This document shows, in pieces, positions 6,965-13,455 of a DNA stretch of 14,731 nucleotides (the stretch's first letter is position 1; every line of letters starts with the position of its first letter). The notes under the pieces were generated by a model. It saw only the letters and a list, made by a program, of their open reading frames with translations, had not been told where the DNA came from and did not search any database. The stretch comes from an uncultured Romboutsia sp. (lineage in GTDB: Bacteria; Bacillota; Clostridia; Peptostreptococcales; Peptostreptococcaceae), in the NCBI GenBank assembly GCA_937907205.1, contig CALESE010000194.1, positions 1 through 14,731 on the forward strand. Reading direction: 5' to 3'. A program made the position numbers and the translations under genes.

Positions 6965-8242
6965 TTACATACCTCCCATTTTAGTATTTGATTCTAGTGA
7001 AAATAACTTAATTAGACTTTCCATAATACCAATTGGAAGTTCATATCCGATTTTTTGTGCATGTTCATCTAATGTTATCTGCATTAAACCTTTTTCTTTA
7101 AGTAGCATTGGATTTTCATGTCCTATATATACATCTCCTCCAATTTTATCATATAACTCTCTAAGAGGTGCAATATTAGCTATTCTACTTATATATGGGT
7201 TAAATCCTTTTTTAGAAATATTATCCTTATATCTTATGTCCTGTTCATACAGCTCTCTTACTTGTATAAATATTGGTTCCATACCTAAATCACTTAAAAA
7301 ATCAGTTGTTTCCAAGGCCATCATAGGTGTATTACCATATATTAATTTTTTATCTTTGAGTAATTCACTACATTGAGAGTATAATATATCATACCTGTCA
7401 ATTTCTTCTTTTAATTCATTTAATAAATCTAACTCTAAAATTTCACTTAATTTTTTGTAATTTGTAGTTATAGTTTCCTTATTCATGTGCTTATCAAAAT
7501 AAATATAATCTATATCAAACTTTTTCTTCATTGACTTAGCTAAATCTAGAGCTATCATATCTGTTACTATATTTAATTTAGATTTTGAAGCATTTTTTAT
7601 ATCTTCTATATCACACTTTGAAGGTATAACTGTATTAATATTTATATTATTTTTTGTAAGCAATTTTATAAGTTCTGTTTCTTCGACATTTTTTTGTCTA
7701 TGCCCAAGTATATTAATACCTTCTCTATTATCAAATTTTTTCATAGCATTACTTAATACTGCAAGAGACCTACTCATACCCGGTATATGAGCATTACATG
7801 TAAAATGATCAGTATTTACTACAAAAATAGGTATATCTACTTCACCTTCTAATGAATATTTAAGAGATGTATAGTCTTCTCCTATTATTTCTGGAACACA
7901 AGTTGAAACAATCATTACTGCATCTGGATTTTCAATTTCAACTATTTGTTTTATAGCATTTTTAACTTTATTTTCAGCTCCAAATACTACATCTTTTTCT
8001 TGTATAGCTACTGAGTAAACACTATCATTCCCTTTTTGTCTATGATATGCAAAGTTTTTAGTATAATAAGTACATTCACTAGTTCCTACTACTATCAATA
8101 CCATATTTTTTATATATGAAGCAGTTAATGCCACTCCAAACAAAGGACAATGTGTTCCTGGAAAAATTGCATGAGATAATGATTTTATATCTTTATCTTC
8201 ATTTATTTCATTTAATCTATTTAAAACATCTAAAGTATACAT
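6965..8242 (-). CDS. Nitrogenase component 1-like protein, BchN/NifD-type subunit
   Basis: This 425-residue partner subunit carries three cysteines in the spacing of the BchN/ChlN cluster ligands: Cys32 (F-P-G-T-H-C-P-L-F-G), Cys57 (L-I-V-V-G-T-S-E-C-T) and Cys115 (I-V-S-T-C-V-P-E-I-I-G-E-D). From memory the BchN ligands are Cys26, Cys51 and Cys112. The segment D-V-V-F-G (84-88) is also typical. No counterparts of the NifD FeMo-cofactor ligands (Cys275, His442) are evident, so nitrogen fixation is unlikely. It should receive electrons from the NifH/BchL-like protein of the same operon. AAAGGA precedes the ATG, 25 bases after the ABC ATPase gene. The last codons, M-G-G-M, also encode the ribosome binding site of the next gene. 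Confidence 0.87.
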   Translation of the reverse strand: MYTLDVLNRLNEINEDKDIKSLSHAIFPGTHCPLFGVALTASYIKNMVLIVVGTSECTYYTKNFAYHRQKGNDSVYSVAIQEKDVVFGAENKVKNAIKQIVEIENPDAVMIVSTCVPEIIGEDYTSLKYSLEGEVDIPIFVVNTDHFTCNAHIPGMSRSLAVLSNAMKKFDNREGINILGHRQKNVEETELIKLLTKNNININTVIPSKCDIEDIKNASKSKLNIVTDMIALDLAKSMKKKFDIDYIYFDKHMNKETITTNYKKLSEILELDLLNELKEEIDRYDILYSQCSELLKDKKLIYGNTPMMALETTDFLSDLGMEPIFIQVRELYEQDIRYKDNISKKGFNPYISRIANIAPLRELYDKIGGDVYIGHENPMLLKEKGLMQITLDEHAQKIGYELPIGIMESLIKLFSLESNTKMGGM

Positions 8243-8267
8243 ACTTTTTCCTTTCTATTTTTATAAT

Positions 8268-9080
8268 CTATGCATACATACTATCTAATTTAATTGAACT
8301 AGAATTTATAGTTTGTATTGGATGAATTCTTGGCTTGTTAGTTATTGGATCGTCATCAATATCACATTCTACTTTATATACATGATTAATCAACTCATGA
8401 TTTATAGTATCTTGTGGTTTTCCATCTGCAACTACATCACCATCCTTCATTATAATTAATCTATCACTATATTTACTTGCTTGATTTAAATCATGAAGTA
8501 CCATTACTATAGTTATATTTAATTTTTCATTGATATCTCTTATTAATTCCATAAGTTCTAATTGATGAGATATATCTAAATAGGTAGTTGGTTCATCAAG
8601 CAATAATACTTCTGGCTTTTGACATAGTGCCTGAGCAAGATATGATCTTTGCCTTTCTCCACCTGATAATGCTCTTACTGGTCTTTTTTTGTATTTTGTA
8701 AGACCTACATTTTCTATTGCCCAATTAACTAGTTTTTCATCTTCTTTACTCTTTGTTTCATACCATTTTTTATGGGGTATTCTTCCAAAGTAAACTAATT
8801 CTTCTACACTAATACCATTTGGTGCACTATTATGTTGAGATAATAAACATAACTTTTGAGATATATACTTATTTTTTAAATTAATTATTTTCTTATCTTC
8901 TAAATATATATCACCACTTATAGGCTTTACCATTCTTGATAAAGTCTTAAGAAGTGTACTCTTTCCACATCCATTAGGCCCTAATATAGAAACTATTTGT
9001 CCTTTTTTTATATCAATACTCAAATTTTCAATTATAATCTTATCTTCATATCCAACTTTTAAATTACTTGCCTTTATCAT
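8268..9080 (-). CDS. ABC transporter ATPase, FecE/FhuC type (heme/siderophore uptake)
   Basis: This is the cytoplasmic ATPase that powers the iron-complex importer encoded by the two preceding genes. All ABC motifs are present: Walker A G-P-N-G-C-G-K-S (34-41), Q-loop near Gln82, signature L-S-G-G-E-R-Q-R (138-145), Walker B V-L-L-L-D-E-P (158-164) and the H-loop His196. The 270-residue length is typical, and V-L-H-D-L-N-Q-A-S-K-Y-S-D is the usual wording in FecE/FhuC proteins. The ATG follows the permease stop by one base, with the ribosome binding site (GGGGAC) inside the end of the permease gene. Siderophore, heme and cobalamin ATPases cannot be told apart by sequence alone; the binding protein points to heme. 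Confidence 0.93.
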   Translation of the reverse strand: MIKASNLKVGYEDKIIIENLSIDIKKGQIVSILGPNGCGKSTLLKTLSRMVKPISGDIYLEDKKIINLKNKYISQKLCLLSQHNSAPNGISVEELVYFGRIPHKKWYETKSKEDEKLVNWAIENVGLTKYKKRPVRALSGGERQRSYLAQALCQKPEVLLLDEPTTYLDISHQLELMELIRDINEKLNITIVMVLHDLNQASKYSDRLIIMKDGDVVADGKPQDTINHELINHVYKVECDIDDDPITNKPRIHPIQTINSSSIKLDSMYA

Positions 9081-9081
9081 T

Positions 9082-10065
9082 TTAATAGTCCCCTTTCTTT
9101 CTTAATAAATATAAGAAAAATGGTCCTCCTACTATAGACATAATAACACCTACTGGTATTTCTATAGCTCCTCCTATAGTTCTTCCTATTGTATCTGCTA
9201 CTAAAAGAACTATTGCTCCAAATATAATACTAAATGGTATAGTATATTTATGATCACTTCCCATAAGCATCCTTCCTATATGTGGTACAATAAGTCCCAC
9301 AAAACTTACTATACCTACTACTGCTGTTGATGTTGCTGATAAAAATACTGCAACTGATGATATTGCTAATCTAGTTAAATTGACATTAAAACCTAAGTTT
9401 CTTGCTGCATCATCACCTAATTGAAGTACATTAGCACTCCTTATTAAAAATAACGCCATTATAAGTCCTAATATAGAATAAACTATAAGCATATTCACAT
9501 CTGCCCAAGTTTTTGTTGCCAAACTGCCATTTAACCATAGCATAGCACTTTGTATTCTCTCACTATACATTGTAGATATAAATGTTATTATTCCTCCTAA
9601 TATTGTATTTATTGCAACTCCTGCAAGTACAATTCTATTTGGCTGAAGTCCATTTTTCCATGCCATAATATAAATGGTAGTACAAGCAATCGCACCACCT
9701 ATAAATGCAAATATTGGAAGCATTTTTGTATAGCTTGGAGATAGCAAAAGTATTATTATTGCTGCAAGACTAGCTCCTGTTGATACTCCTGTAATACCAG
9801 GATCAGCTAAAGAGTTTTTCATAACTGATTGCAATAAAAGTCCTGCTACAGCTAAGTTTGCACCTACTAGTGCTGCTAATATATTTCTTGGTAACCTCAT
9901 TTTATAAACTATCGTTGTTACCATTTTATTATCATTATTTACTAATGCACTAAATATTTCATCTAATTCTAAATTCACACTACCTATAGTTGATAATAGT
10001 ATTAAAAGAATAGCTAGGATGATAACACCCATAGCTAATATTGTAGTTTTTTTATTTATTTTCAT
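9082..10065 (-). CDS. FecCD-family ABC transporter permease (heme/siderophore uptake)
   Basis: This is an inner-membrane permease of the BtuC/FecCD family (327 residues, about ten helices), acting as a homodimer. The visible hallmarks are an N-terminal helix (about 9-29), R-L-P-R (57-60), G-A-N-L-A-V-A-G-L-L-L-Q (68-79), N-S-L-A-D-P-G-I-T-G-V-S-T-G-A (84-98), and near the C-terminus F-V-G-L-I-V-P-H-I-G-R-M, the loop that contacts the ATPase. Its start codon is 2 bases past the stop of the binding-protein gene, and the GGTGAG ribosome binding site lies in that gene's last codons. The tight coupling means expression depends on translation of the 3' part of the interrupted binding-protein gene. 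Confidence 0.93.
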   Translation of the reverse strand: MKINKKTTILAMGVIILAILLILLSTIGSVNLELDEIFSALVNNDNKMVTTIVYKMRLPRNILAALVGANLAVAGLLLQSVMKNSLADPGITGVSTGASLAAIIILLLSPSYTKMLPIFAFIGGAIACTTIYIMAWKNGLQPNRIVLAGVAINTILGGIITFISTMYSERIQSAMLWLNGSLATKTWADVNMLIVYSILGLIMALFLIRSANVLQLGDDAARNLGFNVNLTRLAISSVAVFLSATSTAVVGIVSFVGLIVPHIGRMLMGSDHKYTIPFSIIFGAIVLLVADTIGRTIGGAIEIPVGVIMSIVGGPFFLYLLRKKGDY

Positions 10066-10067
10066 TT

Positions 10068-10958
10068 TTACTCACCATATAACAGCTCACCTAAAGTTTT
10101 TATAGCTTCAGTTATTTTAATATTTGCTGATACATTAAATACATTTGGATCTAAATCTATTACTTTCCCATTTTTTACTGCATCAAGTTCACCATACGCA
10201 GGATTTTTTGCAAATGCATCATCAAAAGCTTTTTTAGTTTCATCTAAATTTCCATGTGCAAATCGTAATACATAATCAGGATTTTGGTCTAATATTTGTT
10301 CTAAACTAAATTGCATATATGCTGATTCAACTTTCCCATCCATATTATCAGTTATATTTTTAGCTCCTATAGTTTTAACTAAATCTCCTAAATAAGAATC
10401 TTTTGTAGCTAACATAAAGTTTTCACCACCACCAAATAATATTGCAACTGTTGGTTCTTTGTCTCCTTTTTTAGAGATTACTTCATTTTCACTCTCTTTT
10501 AATGTTTCTATTAATTTTTTTGCTTCATCTTCCTTTTTAATTTCCTTGCCTAATTCTTCTATACTACTTAAAAAATTTGAATATGTAGTGGTATCAAAGA
10601 AAAATGTATTTATATCATAATCTTTCATCCTTTCTTCTACTTTATCTTTAAACATCTTATCCATTACAAATACATCAGGCTGTAATGATGCTACTATTTC
10701 TAAATCTGGATTAATCGATTGACCTACTTCTGGTAATCCTTTGAACTTTTCTGGCATATCCATCTTTGTAGTTGGTATACCTATAACCTCTGCATCTAAT
10801 TTATCAAGTACCTAACTTACTGCAACTGCACCTGCCACTACTTTTACACTTTCTTTCGGTATATTATTTACCTCTTCCTTACCTGATTTAGCTGATGTAC
10901 AACCTGTTAAAAATAATGATGAAACAATCAACATTGATGCTATTTTTTTTAATTTCAT
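10068..10958 (-). pseudogene. IsdE-like heme/iron-complex binding lipoprotein, interrupted by an in-frame TAG
   Basis: From the ATG at 10956-10958 (GGAGGAG upstream) the frame starts M-K-L-K-K-I-A-S-M-L and has a lipobox L-T-G-C with Cys20. Codon 49 is TAG (10812-10814), and the same frame then continues V-L-D-K-L-D-A-E-V-I-G-I-P-T-T to a normal end, 296 residues in all. The body is a class III substrate-binding protein (P-E-V-G-Q-S-I-N-P-D-L-E-I, S-Y-L-G-D-L-V-K, V-L-R-F-A-H-G-N). It resembles Staphylococcus IsdE, where Met78 and a histidine of an R-x-A-H-G segment bind heme. Here these would be Met66 or Met68 and His235 (inference). An internal ATG at 10763 lacks a ribosome binding site and would give an unexported protein. 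A point mutation (for example CAG to TAG) or a sequencing error is likely. Confidence 0.85.
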
Positions 10959-11011
10959 AATATCTCCTCCATTATTCATATTTATTTTATATTTATAATT
11001 AAATATTTATT

Positions 11012-11755
11012 TTATCCTACTATTTTTTTTGCTAAATCTAAATAAACAATGGCCATTTCACAGCTATTATCTTTTTCTATAACAGTCTTTCCATCATTTT
11101 CAGATAATTGAACAATCCTATCCCTTGGTATGTAATGAAATACCTCTGAGTTAATTTCATCAGCTAGATTACTTACTAATGTTTTTTCATCTTCAACATT
11201 CTTAGCATTTAATATAAGTCCTTTTAATGATGCATATCCTCTATTTTTAAATTGATTTACCGCTGTTGATATATTACTTGCTGCATACATAGACATCATT
11301 TCTCCAGATGTCACTATATAAACTTCTTTAGCATACCCGTTTCTGATAGGCATTGAAAAACCGCCACAAACTACATCTCCCAAAACATCATATATTACAA
11401 TATCTGGTTTATATACTTCAAAAGCATTTAATTCTTCTAACTTCTCAAATGCAGCAATTATACCTCTACCAGCACATCCAACTCCTGGTGTCGGTCCTCC
11501 AGCTTCAACACAAAGAACTCCATTATATCCTTTAAAAACTATATCAGAAAGTTCTAAGTCATCTCCTTTTTCATTCATTACATCAAGTACAGTATCTATA
11601 AACTTACCTTTCATTAAGTTTTTAGTTGAATCTGCTTTAGGGTCACATCCAATTTGCATAACCTTATATCCTAAATGTGATAAGGCTGCTGATAAATTTG
11701 ATGTTGTCGTTGATTTACCAATTCCACCTTTTCCATAAATAGCAATTTTCTTCAT
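11012..11755 (-). CDS. NifH/BchL-like iron-sulfur ATPase (nitrogenase reductase family)
   Basis: This is a dimeric P-loop ATPase with one [4Fe-4S] cluster between the subunits. It would pass electrons, coupled to ATP hydrolysis, to the two component-1-like proteins of the operon. The protein (247 residues) has Walker A G-K-G-G-I-G-K-S (8-15), G-C-D-P-K-A-D-S-T (36-44), and both cluster cysteines: Cys94 in G-V-G-C-A-G-R-G and Cys130 in D-V-L-G-D-V-V-C-G-G-F. It is shorter than NifH (about 275-295), mainly at the C-terminus. GAGGAG precedes the ATG. It is the first gene of the operon, directly behind the Fur-box-like sites. True NifH is unlikely because no nif biosynthesis genes are present. 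The candidate electron acceptor is the 5737-8242 pair. Confidence 0.92.
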   Translation of the reverse strand: MKKIAIYGKGGIGKSTTTSNLSAALSHLGYKVMQIGCDPKADSTKNLMKGKFIDTVLDVMNEKGDDLELSDIVFKGYNGVLCVEAGGPTPGVGCAGRGIIAAFEKLEELNAFEVYKPDIVIYDVLGDVVCGGFSMPIRNGYAKEVYIVTSGEMMSMYAASNISTAVNQFKNRGYASLKGLILNAKNVEDEKTLVSNLADEINSEVFHYIPRDRIVQLSENDGKTVIEKDNSCEMAIVYLDLAKKIVG

Positions 11756-11778
11756 TTAATTTCTCCTCTATTTTATCA

Positions 11779-11793
11779 TGATATTGATTATCA
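11779..11793. promoter_or_regulatory. Fur-box-like operator, nifH-like side
   Basis: TGATATTGATTATCA matches the 7-1-7 Fur consensus TGATAATNATTATCA with one mismatch. It lies 24 bases upstream of the nifH-like start codon, between any likely promoter and the ribosome binding site, so iron-loaded Fur could block the operon. Confidence 0.65.
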
Positions 11794-11865
11794 TTTTCTT
11801 AATTAATTTTATAACTTTTAAATAATAAAGTCTTTAAGTATATTTACTTTTTTTTTGAAATATAT

Positions 11866-11880
11866 TGATATTCATTATCA
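11866..11880. promoter_or_regulatory. Fur-box-like operator, AraC side
   Basis: TGATATTCATTATCA matches TGATAATNATTATCA with one mismatch. It ends 19 bases before the TATAAT at 11900-11905 and thus covers the -35 region of the presumed promoter of the AraC-family gene. With the site at 11779-11793 it suggests joint iron control of both divergent units. Confidence 0.65.
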
Positions 11881-11896
11881 TTTTCATAGTAAATTC

Positions 11897-11905
11897 TGTT
11901 ATAAT
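11897..11905 (+). promoter_or_regulatory. Extended -10 promoter element for the AraC-family gene
   Basis: TGTTATAAT fits the extended -10 form (TGn-TATAAT), 61 bases before the chosen ATG. No good -35 hexamer is present at the usual spacing, which is common for extended -10 promoters and for activator-dependent ones. Confidence 0.5.
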
Positions 11906-11965
11906 TAGGTAGTATAAATTTTATAATTCAAATTTGTATAGTTTATATTAAGATTGGTGGTAGAT

Positions 11966-12676
11966 ATGAGTAATTTAGAATATGTTTTAAAAGATTTTTA
12001 TGATTGTGTTAACATTCATATAAGATATTTAGATAATAACTTTAATTTAATATATAAAACTAATGCTCCTTCTTATGTTGATAAGTTAATTAATGATGTT
12101 AATCTTTATAATGATATAAGAAAAAATACTATTTCTCTTATAAAGTTAACATATTATAAAAACATACATTTTATAGTTTTACCTCTTATTAATTCAAGTC
12201 ATGAAGGATATCTTATAGTTGGACCTTTTAGGTCTAAAAATATATGTATGGAAATTGATATGCCTTTTAAGCCATTTTATTGTATTGATTATATAGTCAA
12301 TATATTAAAAAGTATTATAAAAGAAAAGTTAAGTAAAAAAACTAATTTCAGTTCTTATGTAGAAAGTGCTATAAGATACATACACAAAAATTATAATGAT
12401 GATATAAAGATTGATGATATTTGCTCTAATTTAAATATTAATAAAAGCTACTTCTGTAGAATATTTAAAAAAGAAAGTGGATACACATTTTCTAACTTCT
12501 TAAATAAATTTCGAATTGAAAAAAGTAAAGAGTTTTTAATTAAAAAGGATTATTCTATTTTAGATGTTGCTATGTGTGTTGGATACAATAATCATAATTA
12601 TTATAGTAGTTTATTTAAAAAATATAATGACCAAACTCCAATAGAGTTTAGAAATTCTCATAATAAAAAAAGGTAG
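11966..12676 (+). CDS. AraC-family transcriptional regulator
   Basis: This 236-residue regulator has a C-terminal AraC/XylS DNA-binding domain (about 131-232). The first helix-turn-helix is I-K-I-D-D-I-C-S-N-L-N-I-N-K-S-Y (147-162) with F-C-R-I-F-K-K-E (163-170); the second is S-I-L-D-V-A-M-C-V-G-Y (197-207) with Y-Y-S-S-L-F-K-K-Y (212-220). The N-terminal about 120 residues form a small sensory domain with the segment G-Y-L-I-V-G-P-F (81-88), seen in related clostridial AraC proteins; its ligand is unknown. Cys14, Cys94 and Cys106 lie in it. I chose the ATG at 11966 over the in-frame TTG at 11954 because GGTGGT lies just upstream of it. Divergent position to the operon suggests it activates that operon, perhaps in response to the imported compound. 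Confidence 0.85.
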   Translation: MSNLEYVLKDFYDCVNIHIRYLDNNFNLIYKTNAPSYVDKLINDVNLYNDIRKNTISLIKLTYYKNIHFIVLPLINSSHEGYLIVGPFRSKNICMEIDMPFKPFYCIDYIVNILKSIIKEKLSKKTNFSSYVESAIRYIHKNYNDDIKIDDICSNLNINKSYFCRIFKKESGYTFSNFLNKFRIEKSKEFLIKKDYSILDVAMCVGYNNHNYYSSLFKKYNDQTPIEFRNSHNKKR

Positions 12677-12696
12677 GTATAATTTCCTACCTTTTT
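12667..12696. terminator. Bidirectional intrinsic terminator
   Basis: AAAAAGGTAGG (12667-12677) pairs with CCTACCTTTTT (12686-12696) around an 8-base loop. The stop codon of the AraC-family gene lies in the stem. The glycosylase gene on the other strand ends just beyond and shares it. Confidence 0.88.
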
Positions 12697-12701
12697 ATAC
12701 T

Positions 12702-13343
12702 CTATTTAGTCTTATTTACAGAAACATATTTATTATTTTTTATAAAAAACCTCCATAAATATTCTTTAGCTTCCTCTGCATAATCTATATTTATTCTTTT
12801 ACTTTCTTCTATTTCAAAATTATTATCACAATATATTTTTTCATTATTTTTATCATAATAATAATTACTTATATATAATTCATTTCCTAAAATATACTTT
12901 TCATTTAAACTTCTATCAATTTTTAAAGCCATACAAAGTTTTCCTGGCCCATTAGTTATATTTTTTATTTGATATCTACTTAAATTATCATAATTCTGTT
13001 TATATCTATTCTTTGATATTTCTTCTATACCTTCTATAGGTTCCACAGCTCTTATTAATACACATTCTGGGATATTTTCAATATTCGCACTTATATTTAA
13101 ACAATTATACATTCCATAGATTAAATATACATAAATATGACCACCATCTAAGTATAAAGGCTTTGTTCTATCTGTCTTTTTATTATTATAAACATGAGCA
13201 GCCTTATCATTTATACCCATATACGCTTCTGTTTCTACTATTTTAGTTACTATACACTTATTATCATATTTTCTTATCAAAAACTTTCCAAGTATATTTT
13301 TAGATACAGTAATAGCATCTTTTCTAAAAAATTCACTGTCCAA
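12702..13343 (-). CDS. 3-methyladenine DNA glycosylase, MPG/AAG family
   Basis: This base-excision repair enzyme removes alkylated purines (3-methyladenine, hypoxanthine) from DNA. The 213 residues show the AAG-family signature: V-E-T-E-A-Y (36-41), which holds the catalytic glutamate, followed by D-K-A-A-H (46-50), the G-G-H-I-Y-V-Y-L-I-Y-G-M-Y-N-C-L-N-I-S core (67-85), V-L-I-R-A-V-E-P (95-102) and N-G-P-G-K-L-C (131-137). The length is normal for bacterial members. The start is TTG (13341-13343) with GAGGT 7 bases upstream; no in-frame ATG fits the conserved N-terminus. It is a single-gene unit unrelated to its neighbours. Confidence 0.92.
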   Translation of the reverse strand: MDSEFFRKDAITVSKNILGKFLIRKYDNKCIVTKIVETEAYMGINDKAAHVYNNKKTDRTKPLYLDGGHIYVYLIYGMYNCLNISANIENIPECVLIRAVEPIEGIEEISKNRYKQNYDNLSRYQIKNITNGPGKLCMALKIDRSLNEKYILGNELYISNYYYDKNNEKIYCDNNFEIEESKRINIDYAEEAKEYLWRFFIKNNKYVSVNKTK

Positions 13344-13427
13344 AATTATTACCTCTTTCTTTTTATTTAATAATATCTTTAAAGTTTTAAAAATTATACT
13401 AATTTATAATTAAAATTTAAAATAAAA

Positions 13428-13455
13428 AGATCACAAATCCTAAGATTTATGATCT
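13428..13455 (-). terminator. Intrinsic terminator of the histidine kinase gene
   Basis: AGATCACAAATC (13428-13439) pairs with GATTTATGATCT (13444-13455) with one imperfect pair and a 4-base loop. On the minus strand it is followed by TTTTTATTTT. The kinase stop codon (13447-13449) is inside the stem. Confidence 0.75.

Noticed and set aside
6933..7376. Plus-strand frame of 147 codons opposite the N/D- and B/K-like subunit genes
   Set aside because: It lies antisense to the start of one and the end of the other conserved coding region and has no ribosome binding site or recognisable motif.
10068..10763. Starting the binding protein at the internal ATG (10763) as a complete gene
   Set aside because: There is no ribosome binding site, and the signal peptide, lipobox and first strand lie upstream in the same frame, separated only by the TAG.
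5737..11755. Reading the nifH-, nifD- and nifK-like genes as a nitrogen-fixation cluster
   Set aside because: No nifE, nifN, nifB or other cofactor genes are present, the FeMo-cofactor ligands are not evident, and one subunit lacks its cluster cysteine. Importer genes lie in between.
5737..11755. Assigning chlorophyll or bacteriochlorophyll synthesis because of the BchLNB resemblance
   Set aside because: No other pigment genes are present, and the background looks like a non-photosynthetic clostridium.
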